Part shown: positions 5,340 through 12,540 of the stretch, piece after piece | Position numbering within the stretch: position 1 is the first letter of the stretch | How the letters are laid out: each line of letters begins with the position of its first letter | Assembly (NCBI GenBank): GCA_964580305.1 | Contig: CAZOKL010000054.1 | Span: forward strand, 1-14,897 | Source: Phocaeicola_A sp964580305 | GTDB lineage: Bacteria > Bacteroidota > Bacteroidia > Bacteroidales > Bacteroidaceae | Reading direction: 5' to 3' | Length of the DNA stretch: 14,897 nt | The notes under the pieces: generated by a model | Databases searched by the model: none | Told to the model about the DNA's origin: nothing | Seen by the model: the letters and a program-made list of their open reading frames with translations, nothing else | Position numbers and translations under genes: made by a program

Positions 5340-6614
5340 TTAATTGATGAGGTCGAAACCGCAGTAGGGGACGAGGGCCTTCGGTATGCGGATGCCCTCG
5401 GGCGTCTGGTTGTTTTCAAGCAATGCAGCCACGATGCGGGGCAGAGCGAGTGCAGAACCGTTGAGCGTGTGGCACAGCTCGATTTTCTTGTCAGCCGTGC
5501 GGTAGCGGCATTTCAGCCGGTTTGCTTGATAGGTGTCAAAATTTGACACGGAGCTGACCTCGAGCCAGCGTCCCTGTGCCTCGGAATAGACCTCGAAGTC
5601 GTAACAAATGGCAGAGGTGAAGCTCATGTCGCCACCGCAGAGCTGGAGAATGCGGTAGGGGAGTTCGAGCTTGCGCAGGAGTCCTTCCACGTGGTCGAGC
5701 ATCTCCTGGTGTGACTGCCGTGAGTGGTCCAGTTTGTCGATGCGGACGAGTTCGACTTTGGAGAACTCGTGCAGGCGGTTGAGTCCGCGCACGTCCTTGC
5801 CGTATGACCCGGCTTCGCGCCGGAAGCACTGCGTATAGGCGCAGTTCTTTATGGGGAGTTCCTTTTCGTCGAGAATAACGTCGCGATAGATGTTCGTGAC
5901 GGGAACTTCCGCAGTCGGGATGAGGTAGAGGTCGTCCTCCTCACAGTGATACATCTGACCTTCCTTGTCGGGCAGTTGTCCTGTGCCATATCCCGACGCC
6001 GAGTTGACCACCGTCGGCGGTACAATCTCGGTATATCCGGCTGCGTGTGCCTCGTCAAGGAAAAAGTTGATTAGGGCACGTTGGAGTCGCGCTCCTTTAC
6101 CTTTATATACGGGGAATCCGGCTCCGGTGATTTTCACACCAAGATCAAAGTCGATGAGGTCATATTTTTTTGCCAGTTCCCAATGCGGAAGTGCGTTCTT
6201 GGGAAGCTCGGTTTCCAGTCCACCGGTCTTGACCACCACGTTGTCGGCCGCCGTCGTCCCCTCGGGCACTTCGTCATAGGGGAGGTTGGGGATGGTGTAG
6301 AGCAAGTCTTGCATCTGTTTGAATGCGCTGTCCTTGTCGCTTTCAAGTGTCTTGTTGGCTTCTTTGATTTGTGCGACTCTGGCCTTTGCTGCTTCGGCAT
6401 CGTCTTTCTTGCCTTCTTTCATGAGTCGGCCGATGTTCTTTGAGGTGGCGTTGATTTCAGCCAGATTGCTGTCGAGCAGTGCCTGTGCGGCCTTGCGTTT
6501 ATCGTTGAGTCTGATAACTTCTGCGATGGTCTCCTTGGCATTCTTGAAATGTTTCTTTTCCAGTCCGCGGACGGCCTTGTCTGTGTCTTCAGTGATTTGT
6601 TTGATGGTAAGCAT
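5340..6614 (-). CDS. serS: Seryl-tRNA synthetase
   Basis: Class II aminoacyl-tRNA synthetase that charges tRNA-Ser (and tRNA-Sec where present). The 424 residues are the usual bacterial length. Residues 1 to about 105 form the tRNA-binding coiled-coil arm, rich in Lys, Glu and Ala. Catalytic-core features are TAEVPVTN at 234-241, motif 2 FRREAGSYGKDVRGL at 264-278, the serine-site segment near SNFDTYQANR, and motif 3 NGSALALPRIVAALLENNQ at 385-403. The start MLTIKQITED fits the family N-terminus. An exact -7 element lies 38 bp upstream. The gene appears intact. Confidence 0.97.
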   Translation of the reverse strand: MLTIKQITEDTDKAVRGLEKKHFKNAKETIAEVIRLNDKRKAAQALLDSNLAEINATSKNIGRLMKEGKKDDAEAAKARVAQIKEANKTLESDKDSAFKQMQDLLYTIPNLPYDEVPEGTTAADNVVVKTGGLETELPKNALPHWELAKKYDLIDFDLGVKITGAGFPVYKGKGARLQRALINFFLDEAHAAGYTEIVPPTVVNSASGYGTGQLPDKEGQMYHCEEDDLYLIPTAEVPVTNIYRDVILDEKELPIKNCAYTQCFRREAGSYGKDVRGLNRLHEFSKVELVRIDKLDHSRQSHQEMLDHVEGLLRKLELPYRILQLCGGDMSFTSAICYDFEVYSEAQGRWLEVSSVSNFDTYQANRLKCRYRTADKKIELCHTLNGSALALPRIVAALLENNQTPEGIRIPKALVPYCGFDLIN

Positions 6615-6651
6615 ATCTGTATGTCTTGAATGATTCGTTGAAACGTTGGTG

Positions 6652-6659
6652 CAAAGATA
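6652..6659 (-). promoter_or_regulatory. Predicted -7 promoter element of serS
   Basis: TATCTTTG on the minus strand is an exact TAnnTTTG match, about 38 nt before the ATG at 6614. The nearest upstream TTTG lies 23 nt away (minus strand, plus 6683-6686), a little long, and is shared with the rpmA terminator arm, so the -33 element is uncertain. Confidence 0.5.
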
Positions 6660-6683
6660 GGATTTCCCGTGTGATTGAACATC

Positions 6684-6712
6684 AAAGGCTCACGGAAAAT
6701 CCATGAGCCTTT
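6684..6712 (-). terminator. Terminator-like hairpin after rpmA
   Basis: AAAGGCTCA (6684-6692) pairs perfectly with TGAGCCTTT (6704-6712) over 9 bp. Two more G-C pairs continue the stem beyond one mismatch, closing an AAAAT-type loop. On the minus strand the 3' arm ends in TTT, then GATG, so the U-tract is short. It sits between the rpmA stop (6743) and the serS promoter, so ending the rplU-rpmA transcript is the likely role. Confidence 0.6.
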
Positions 6713-6742
6713 CGTTAAGTCCTTTTCAGTATGATGTGAAGT

Positions 6743-7006
6743 TTATGCTTCTGTTGCGGGAATTACTGAGACGTAACTCTTATCGTTACGACCTTTTTTG
6801 AAGCATACAATACCATCCACCAAAGCGTAAAGAGTGTGGTCACTACCCATCCCGATGTTCTTACCCGGGTTGTGGACTGTTCCTCTTTGACGAACAATGA
6901 TATTGCCAGCCTTGCAAGCTTGTCCACCGAATATCTTTACGCCTAATCTTTTGCTAGCTGATTCACGGCCGTTCTTCGAACTACCAACACCTTTTTTATG
7001 TGCCAT
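6743..7006 (-). CDS. rpmA: 50S ribosomal protein L27 (bL27)
   Basis: An 87-residue basic protein of the large ribosomal subunit whose N-terminus reaches the peptidyl-transferase centre. The sequence MAHKKGVGSSKNGRES followed by KRLGVKIFGGQ, AGNIIVRQRGTVHNPG and GMGSDHTLYALVDG is diagnostic. The N-terminal Ala-His-Lys-Lys directly follows the initiator Met, so there is no Firmicutes-type cleavable extension. The gene lies 20 bp after rplU on the same strand, the usual order, and shares its promoter. Confidence 0.98.
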   Translation of the reverse strand: MAHKKGVGSSKNGRESASKRLGVKIFGGQACKAGNIIVRQRGTVHNPGKNIGMGSDHTLYALVDGIVCFKKGRNDKSYVSVIPATEA

Positions 7007-7026
7007 TGTCTTCTGTTTTTAAGTGA

Positions 7027-7344
7027 TTAAGCAATAACTTGTTTGATTCTCAATTCTGTGAATTGTTGACGGTGACCGTTCAACTTTCTATAGCCTTTTC
7101 TTCTTTTCTTGTGGAATACCAAGACTTTGTCGCCCTTCACCAAAGCGGAAGCTACTTCGCAAACCACTTTTGCGCCTTCGACGGTGGGAACTCCTACGGT
7201 TACACTACCATTGTTGTCAACTAACAACACTTTGTCAAATTCAACAGTTGCGCCGTTTTCGGCATTCTGCAAGTGGTGCACGAATAACTTTTTGCCTTCC
7301 TCGGCCTTGAACTGCTGTCCGTTAATTTCTACGATTACGTACAT
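7027..7344 (-). CDS. rplU: 50S ribosomal protein L21 (bL21)
   Basis: A 105-residue large-subunit protein that binds 23S rRNA. The N-terminus MYVIVEINGQQFKAEEGKKLFV and the KVLVFHKKRRKGYRKLNGHRQQ segment near 74-95 are characteristic of bL21. It is first in a two-gene operon with rpmA, preceded by a well-formed promoter and an approximately 85-nt leader containing a stable hairpin, which hints at autogenous control. Confidence 0.98.
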   Translation of the reverse strand: MYVIVEINGQQFKAEEGKKLFVHHLQNAENGATVEFDKVLLVDNNGSVTVGVPTVEGAKVVCEVASALVKGDKVLVFHKKRRKGYRKLNGHRQQFTELRIKQVIA

Positions 7345-7379
7345 TTTCTTGATTGTTTAAACGGTTTCTCCGCCAGGTG

Positions 7380-7402
7380 AACTCCAGCTTCAGCCTGAAG
7401 TT
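7380..7402 (-). promoter_or_regulatory. Leader hairpin upstream of rplU
   Basis: On the minus strand AACTTCAG pairs with CTGGAGTT over 8 bp with one G-U pair around the loop GCTGAAG, between the predicted transcript start (near 7429) and the ATG at 7344. An alternative pairing CTTCAG/CTGAAG would leave a one-base loop and is unlikely. Leader structures in r-protein operons often bind the encoded protein; whether this one does is unknown. Confidence 0.45.
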
Positions 7403-7435
7403 GCTTTTTCGAACCCATACGGACTAAATCGGGCG

Positions 7436-7467
7436 CAAAATTACACCAAATGCTTGGTATTCCCAAA
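7436..7467 (-). promoter_or_regulatory. Predicted promoter of rplU-rpmA
   Basis: On the minus strand TTTG (7467-7464), a 20-nt spacer and TAATTTTG (7443-7436) form a full match to the Bacteroidales consensus, with the same 20-nt spacing as the galM promoter. The rest of the gap to the NlpC/P60 stop (7468-7520) is A-rich on this strand and shows no clear terminator. Confidence 0.75.
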
Positions 7468-7520
7468 TGTTCTTCTTTGTTTTTTTCTTCGTTCCCAGAA
7501 CTTCTTGATGCTAATAAATG

Positions 7521-8036
7521 TTATTTTGCACGTCCTCCGGCAAGCCAATGACGTTTCCAGTAGTCTTCATTCAAGTCGCTGACAATGATTCCTCGGCTGG
7601 AGCTTGCATGGATAAATTTGTTGTTCTTCAGATACACGCCGACATGATTGGCTGTCCGTCGGGAGCGTTCTCCGTGGAAAAAGACCAAGTCACCTTCTTT
7701 CAAATGCTTCTTGCTGATTCTCCGACAGTTGTTTTTTAATTGTCCGTCACTTGTGCGTTCCAGCTTATAGCGGTACACCTTATTATATATAGCACGTGTC
7801 AATCCGGAGCAGTCGATTCCTTTTTTGCTGTTTCCTCCGTTTTTGTAAGGCACTCCCATCCATTGGGCCGCTTCGACATAGAGCTTGTGATTGTCATTCT
7901 GCTCGATGTCTATCCCCAAGACAATACCTGCCCGTGCCAGAACCCGGTAGTCATAAGCGGGCGCAATGCTTCGGCAGGAAGAAAGCATGCCGAGAAGTAG
8001 CAGGCAGAAACAGGTGGACAGGGTGGTGAGTTTCAT
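7521..8036 (-). CDS. NlpC/P60-family (C40) cell-wall hydrolase lipoprotein
   Basis: Predicted envelope peptidase cutting peptide cross-bridges or stems of peptidoglycan. From ATG at 8036 the product is 171 residues: a lipoprotein signal MKLTTLSTCFCLLLLGMLSSC with lipobox LSSC and lipidated Cys21, then an NlpC/P60 domain at about 52-165. The catalytic Cys76 is in GIDCSGL, His131 in ANHVGVYL and His143 in FIHASSS. GDLVFFHG precedes the first histidine as usual. The frame is open to ATG at 8078, but that adds MAHSSIFSLSQTQA in front of the signal peptide and starts inside a hairpin arm, so the later start is preferred. The substrate bond is not deducible. No consensus promoter was seen, so transcription from the trxB side is likely. 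Confidence 0.9.
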   Translation of the reverse strand: MKLTTLSTCFCLLLLGMLSSCRSIAPAYDYRVLARAGIVLGIDIEQNDNHKLYVEAAQWMGVPYKNGGNSKKGIDCSGLTRAIYNKVYRYKLERTSDGQLKNNCRRISKKHLKEGDLVFFHGERSRRTANHVGVYLKNNKFIHASSSRGIIVSDLNEDYWKRHWLAGGRAK

Positions 8037-8067
8037 TGCTTGAGTCTGTGATAAGGAAAATATGGAG

Positions 8068-8109
8068 GAATGTGCCATAACGGTTTGTTCCTTGCATTAT
8101 GGCACATTC
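8068..8109 (-). other. Strong hairpin between trxB and the NlpC/P60 gene
   Basis: GAATGTGCCATAA (8068-8080) pairs perfectly with TTATGGCACATTC (8097-8109): 13 bp around a 16-nt loop. It begins 18 nt after the trxB stop. No U-tract follows on the minus strand, so simple rho-independent termination is doubtful. It may terminate weakly, protect the trxB mRNA 3' end, or mark a processing site. Confidence 0.6.
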
Positions 8110-8126
8110 TCATGCTGACGGGCTTG

Positions 8127-9071
8127 TCAAAGTCCGTGTTCGTTCAAGTATTTCTCCACCTCGATGGCGGCTTTGCAACCGCTGGCAGCAGCCGTGATGG
8201 CTTGACGATAGATGGGGTCGGCCACGTCGCCGGCAGCGAATACTCCGGGAACTTTCGTACGTGGAGTAGCTCCTTCGGTGATGATATAACCCACTTCGTC
8301 AGTATCTATATAGGGCTTGAAGATGTCAGAATTGGGCTTGTGTCCGATGGCGAGAAAGAAACCGTCGATGGCAATGTCGTAACGTTTTTCTTCCGGAGTT
8401 CCCATCTTATATACGACGTGAGCACCTTCTACGCCGTTTTCTCCAAAAAGGCCCACGGTGTTGTGCTCGAACAATACTTCAATTTTAGAATTGTTCAAGA
8501 CACGTTCTTGCATAATTTTCGAAGCACGCAAGTATGGTTTACGGACAATTAAATAGACTTTTGAGGCGAGGCCAGCCAAGTAAATAGCTTCTTCGCAAGC
8601 TGTGTCTCCACCTCCCACGACGGCTACTACTTTTTTGCGGTAAAAGAAACCATCACAAGTGGCGCATGCGCTGACGCCCATACCAGCATATTTTTTCTCG
8701 TCGTCCAGACCCAGATATTTGGCTGTGGCGCCAGTGCTGATGATGACAGTGTCGGTTTCGATGATCGTTCCGTCGTCAATTGTAATTTTGTAGGGTGCTT
8801 TGCTTAAATCTGCTGCCACGGCAATGCCATTACGGATGTCTGCACCAAATCGTTCTGCTTGCTTACGGATGTCTTCCATCAGTTGAGTTCCGCTGACTCC
8901 CTCCGGATAGCCTGGGAAGTTCTCCACTTCTGTCGTAATGGTTAACTGTCCTCCCGGTTGAATTCCTTCATATAGCACCGGTGCGATGTTGGCACGACCT
9001 GTGTAGATGGCGGCTGTGTAGCCTGCAGGTCCAGAGCCAATGATCAAGCATCTAACTCTTTCTGTACTCAT
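8127..9071 (-). CDS. trxB: Thioredoxin reductase (NADPH)
   Basis: Flavoenzyme that transfers electrons from NADPH through FAD and a redox disulfide to thioredoxin. The 314 residues are typical of the low-molecular-weight bacterial form. Features in order are the FAD-binding GSGPAG at 12-17, PGGQL at 39-43, the redox-active CATC at 136-139 within SACATCDGFF, the NADPH-binding VGGGDTACE at 152-160, and the second FAD motif FAAGDV near 277-282. It lies 32 bp after the lolA-like gene, on the same strand, without an evident promoter of its own. Confidence 0.97.
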   Translation of the reverse strand: MSTERVRCLIIGSGPAGYTAAIYTGRANIAPVLYEGIQPGGQLTITTEVENFPGYPEGVSGTQLMEDIRKQAERFGADIRNGIAVAADLSKAPYKITIDDGTIIETDTVIISTGATAKYLGLDDEKKYAGMGVSACATCDGFFYRKKVVAVVGGGDTACEEAIYLAGLASKVYLIVRKPYLRASKIMQERVLNNSKIEVLFEHNTVGLFGENGVEGAHVVYKMGTPEEKRYDIAIDGFFLAIGHKPNSDIFKPYIDTDEVGYIITEGATPRTKVPGVFAAGDVADPIYRQAITAAASGCKAAIEVEKYLNEHGL

Positions 9072-9103
9072 TTTGCTTTATTTTTATTTTAAAATTGTTA
9101 GTT

Positions 9104-9739
9104 TTATCTCAAATCAATAATCTCAGCTTGAGGATATTTCTTTCTGTCAAACACAAATTGATTTTCCGGCAAATTTAAGTCTTTCTCTAATGAAATAATC
9201 TCAATACTACTGATATTCTCATTGCAATCTGTTATTTTAATAAAAAGAGGCTGTCCGTCATTGCTGCTCAGATAGAGTGTAGCTTGTTGGATTTCCTGTC
9301 GTGGCTTTTCTGCTTGCAGATTGATTTCTGCAATGCTTTTGCCTTTGTATTGCTTCAAGGGGCCTATGCTGTATTGATAGCCTTGTTTGTAAAGCCCGAT
9401 AAATGTATAAGGATTGATGCTTTGCAGTTCTTCTGCAGTGGGATTGCTTATGTTCACTTCTTGGTTGTCCACCAAATAGCTCCATTGTGTTTTCCCGTCA
9501 AACCAAGTGATAGATGAAGGAGTTTCTAGTCGAAACTTATCTCCTTTGATAAAGATTGTTCCGTTTATGGGAGTTGTGTTTGATGTGCTTTGAATGGAAA
9601 AGTCAATTTGTACACCACTTCCGCTGAAAATGACAGCTGTGCGATCAAGTAATTGACGTGCACGGGTATCCTTTTGTGCTTGCAGTCCGGTGAAGCAAGA
9701 AAAACAGAGTATGCTTATTAGCAGTAGGCTTAGTTTCAT
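9104..9739 (-). CDS. LolA-like outer-membrane lipoprotein carrier protein
   Basis: A 211-residue predicted periplasmic protein. Residues 1-21 form a signal peptide (MKLSLLLISILCFSCFTGLQA) with probable cleavage after LQA. Cys12 and Cys15 lie within the hydrophobic stretch and do not form a proper lipobox. The mature part shows the LolA pattern: an early FSIQSTSNTTPINGTIFIKGDKFRLETP beta region (segments near 47-74), then TWFDGKTQWSYLVDNQEV around 78-95, and a C-terminal region ending EIIDLR. LolA proteins ferry lipoproteins from inner to outer membrane; transport here is inferred from fold resemblance and not shown. It sits 30 bp after ftsK. Local GC is low (25% at 9181-9240). Confidence 0.82.
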   Translation of the reverse strand: MKLSLLLISILCFSCFTGLQAQKDTRARQLLDRTAVIFSGSGVQIDFSIQSTSNTTPINGTIFIKGDKFRLETPSSITWFDGKTQWSYLVDNQEVNISNPTAEELQSINPYTFIGLYKQGYQYSIGPLKQYKGKSIAEINLQAEKPRQEIQQATLYLSSNDGQPLFIKITDCNENISSIEIISLEKDLNLPENQFVFDRKKYPQAEIIDLR

Positions 9740-9769
9740 GATATACTTGTTTATTTTATTGTGTGATAA

Positions 9770-12250
9770 TCAAATACTGTTGTTTAAATTCGTAAGTCGG
9801 TTTTCTAAATCATCCAAACTAATGCACGTGACTTGGCGTGCTTTGCTTCCTTCGCTTGGGCCGACAATGCCGGCGTGTTCCAGCTGATCCATGATGCGAC
9901 CTGCACGGTTATACCCGATGGCAAACTTGCGTTGGATGAGTGAGGTTGAACCTTGTTGGTAGCTTACAATCAGGCGTGCCGCGTCGGCAAACAGTGGGTC
10001 TAGTCGGTTCATATCTACTTCGTTCACATTGCTATCGCTATCTTCTCCAACGTATTCAGGCAGATAGAATGCTGACAGATAGCTCTGCTGATGGCTGATG
10101 TATTTGGCTATGTTTTCCACTTCAGGTGTGTCGACAAATGCACATTGGATGCGTGTGAGTTCGTTGCCTTGCGATATGAGCATATCGCCGCGACCGATGA
10201 GCTGTTCGGCTCCCAGTGTGTCCAGGATGATGCGTGACTCCATCATTGTTGACACTTTGAATGCAATGCGGGCTGGGAAATTGGCACGGATGACACCTGT
10301 GATGATGTTGGCTGCCGGACGTTGGGTGGCTATGATCATGTGTATGCCTACGGCACGTGCTTTTTGGGCAATACGTGCAATCGGTGTTTCAATTTCTTTG
10401 CCTGCCGTCATAATCAAGTCCCCAAATTCGTCGATGATGACGACAATGTAAGGCAGGAACTTGTGTCCCTTTTCTGGATTTAATTGCCGATTGATGAATT
10501 TTTGGTTGTATTCTTTGATTTGCCGGACATTGGCAGCTTTCAGCAGTTCATAGCGATTGTCCATTTCAATGCAGAGCGACTGAAGGGTCTGAACCACTTT
10601 TGTCGGATCAGTGATAATAGCTTCTTCACCGTCTGGGAGCTTGGCTAGAAAATGCTTTTCGATGGGATTATACATACTGAATTCCACCATTTTCGGGTCG
10701 ACCATGACAAACTTTAATTCGGACGGATGCTTTTTGTAGAGCAGAGAGGTGATGATGGCATTCAGACCGACAGATTTTCCTTGACCTGTCGCCCCAGCGA
10801 CTAAAATGTGGGGCATTTTGCACAAATCTGCGATATAGACATTGTTTGTGATTGTCTTGCCAAGTGCAATGGGGAGCTCCAATGTTGATTCTTGAAACTT
10901 TCTGTCGGCAATGATGTCACGCATAGGCACGATGCGTGGTTTGGAATTGGGCACTTCGATACCAATTGTGCCTTTCCCCGGGATGGGAGCGATGATACGG
11001 ATGCCTTTAGCTGCCAGGCTCAGGGCAATGTCACTACCTAAGTTCCGGATTTTGGCAATGCGCACGCCTTGTGCCGGTGTAATTTCATAAAGAGTTACGG
11101 TCGGGCCTACGGTTGCATTGATAGATGAAATCTCCACTCCGAAACTTCGGAGCACTTCGATGATGCGGTCTTTATTGGCTTCCAGTTCATTGCGGTCAAT
11201 AGAAGGAGCATTGCTTTCATATTTGTTTAGTAAATCGATAGTCGGCGCATGATAATTCTCTAAATCAAGTCGTGGATTGTAAGGCGGAAGTTGTTTTACG
11301 CTTGTGTTTTCTTCCTCATTATTGGAATTAGATGGTATGTTTATATTGAATTCTGGTTCCTTTTGAGGTTGAACCGGCATTTCTTCATTCAAAGTAGTGC
11401 TTTTTTTTTCCTTTGTAGAGATAGGTTCTTCTGTCGGGCTACTTTCTGCTGAGTTCGGACTGGCAGATAATGGCTTTGTGTTTAGTTCAAATGTTAATAC
11501 TGATTCTAAACCTTCTTCATCACTATCCGTTGTTGTCTTTTCTGACATTTCTGTAGTGGACTTCTGTTTTGACTTTTTTTCAGTATTTATCGGTGTGTCG
11601 GACTTCGGAAATTTGAATGATGGGTGAAAACAACGGCGTATGATGCGGATTGTCGCATCACTCATATATACAAGATAAATCAATGCAACTCCCAGAAGGA
11701 GAAGTACAACGCCAATCTGGCCGATTTGTGAGCATAACCATTGACTGACTTTGTATCCATGCAGACCTCCTGGATAGATGAAACTGTTTGTAATATTGTT
11801 ATTGAAGAAGAACCCCAAAAAAATGGAAATCCATATCATCAATAGCGTACAGCTTAAAAACCACTTCCATAATCGGAAACTGTAAGCTTTCATGAGGCGT
11901 AGGCCGGTAACGATTAAGAAAAGTACGATGAAATAGGATGCAAATCCGAAACATCTGTTGATGAGAAATTCAGCCAAGATTGCTCCTCGAGCTCCACCTG
12001 AGTTCTGTATGTTATGGTCTGTGGAAATCAATTCTCCAGGTTCGGGGTCAGTCACAATACTTTGGTCAGACGCTCCCGTGAAGAAAAATGAAGTGAATGA
12101 CAATAGAAGATAGACAGCAAAGATGAGCAAAACTAGTCCGATAATGAATTGGAAGGTCTCGCCTTTTCCGAAATAAATAATATTTCGGAAAAGTGAAGTT
12201 CCTTTAGTTATTGTAGAAGCAGAGGATGTGCTTGTTTTTTTCTGTGTCAT
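9770..12250 (-). CDS. ftsK: DNA translocase FtsK/SpoIIIE family
   Basis: Septum-located, ATP-driven DNA pump that clears and resolves chromosomes at division. The 826-residue protein has four predicted membrane helices (about 33-58, 98-118, 127-150, 170-197) and then a Ser/Thr/Glu/Lys-rich linker to about 330. The motor follows: an alpha/beta region beginning near IIEVLRSFGVEIS, Walker A GATGQGKS near 484-491, VDPKMVEF, Walker B VVIIDEFGDL near 600-610 and IATQRPAANIITG. A C-terminal winged-helix gamma domain from about 750 (DPLFADAARL to GPSEGSKARQV) reads the polar DNA motifs. It is the first gene of the minus-strand run ftsK-lolA-trxB. The linker is shorter than in E. coli FtsK, close to the SpoIIIE-like size. 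Confidence 0.97.
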   Translation of the reverse strand: MTQKKTSTSSASTITKGTSLFRNIIYFGKGETFQFIIGLVLLIFAVYLLLSFTSFFFTGASDQSIVTDPEPGELISTDHNIQNSGGARGAILAEFLINRCFGFASYFIVLFLIVTGLRLMKAYSFRLWKWFLSCTLLMIWISIFLGFFFNNNITNSFIYPGGLHGYKVSQWLCSQIGQIGVVLLLLGVALIYLVYMSDATIRIIRRCFHPSFKFPKSDTPINTEKKSKQKSTTEMSEKTTTDSDEEGLESVLTFELNTKPLSASPNSAESSPTEEPISTKEKKSTTLNEEMPVQPQKEPEFNINIPSNSNNEEENTSVKQLPPYNPRLDLENYHAPTIDLLNKYESNAPSIDRNELEANKDRIIEVLRSFGVEISSINATVGPTVTLYEITPAQGVRIAKIRNLGSDIALSLAAKGIRIIAPIPGKGTIGIEVPNSKPRIVPMRDIIADRKFQESTLELPIALGKTITNNVYIADLCKMPHILVAGATGQGKSVGLNAIITSLLYKKHPSELKFVMVDPKMVEFSMYNPIEKHFLAKLPDGEEAIITDPTKVVQTLQSLCIEMDNRYELLKAANVRQIKEYNQKFINRQLNPEKGHKFLPYIVVIIDEFGDLIMTAGKEIETPIARIAQKARAVGIHMIIATQRPAANIITGVIRANFPARIAFKVSTMMESRIILDTLGAEQLIGRGDMLISQGNELTRIQCAFVDTPEVENIAKYISHQQSYLSAFYLPEYVGEDSDSNVNEVDMNRLDPLFADAARLIVSYQQGSTSLIQRKFAIGYNRAGRIMDQLEHAGIVGPSEGSKARQVTCISLDDLENRLTNLNNSI

Positions 12251-12278
12251 GATGCTTAAAACATTTTTAATTTATATG

Positions 12279-12286
12279 CAAACTTA
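12279..12286 (-). promoter_or_regulatory. Predicted -7 element of the ftsK promoter
   Basis: TAAGTTTG on the minus strand matches TAnnTTTG exactly, 28 nt before the ATG at 12250. No TTTG occurs 19-21 nt upstream, so either the -33 element is degenerate or activation is needed. A perfect palindrome lies 35-55 bp further upstream. Confidence 0.5.
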
Positions 12287-12321
12287 CAATAATTCTGCGA
12301 ATTTATGATAAGAATCATCCA

Positions 12322-12341
12322 AGAACAAAAGCTTTTGTTCT
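12322..12341. promoter_or_regulatory. Perfect 20-bp palindrome between ftsK and lepA
   Basis: AGAACAAAAGCTTTTGTTCT is fully self-complementary with no spacer. It lies upstream of both divergent promoters: roughly 35-55 bp beyond the ftsK -7 box and 120 bp before the nearer lepA -33 element. A loopless dyad of this size suits a homodimeric DNA-binding protein better than an RNA hairpin. No U-tract of terminator form follows. The regulator is unknown. Confidence 0.5.
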
Positions 12342-12433
12342 GAGTATTACCCTTGAAGTTATTACGTTTTCTTGTGTTCTATTTCTCTGTTGCATATTGG
12401 ATGTAGCCGATGAAATTGAGCTGATATTTATGA

Positions 12434-12493
12434 TAGTTTTGTCTAAAAAGTAAAAAGCTGTTTGCATGAATAGACGTAAAAGATATATCTTTG
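12434..12493 (+). promoter_or_regulatory. Predicted lepA promoter, with a possible second upstream -7 box
   Basis: TTTG (12461-12464), a 21-nt spacer and TATCTTTG (12486-12493) match the Bacteroidales consensus, giving a start near 12499 and a leader of about 40 nt before the lepA ATG. TAGTTTTG (12434-12441) is another exact TAnnTTTG match without a TTTG partner at the right spacing, and may be a second weaker start or chance in AT-rich DNA. The span 12342-12433 shows nothing else. Confidence 0.65.
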
Positions 12494-12540
12494 TATGTCA
12501 AAAACAACCTCTTTCGCTTGAATAAGACTAAGTGTAGAAC

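Noticed and set aside
5177..5419. 81-residue N-terminal extension of the threonine aldolase
   Set aside because: It would overlap the serS 3' end and cross two hairpins, and its arginine/serine/proline-rich sequence does not match the family. MLHFDCDYMEG at 5176 is the conserved beginning.
7491..7501. Possible terminator GTTC/GAAC after the NlpC/P60 gene
   Set aside because: A 4-bp stem with a 3-nt loop, followed on the minus strand by purines rather than a U-tract, is too weak.
8037..8078. Longer NlpC/P60 start at 8078
   Set aside because: It places 14 polar residues before a complete lipoprotein signal peptide and starts inside a hairpin arm.
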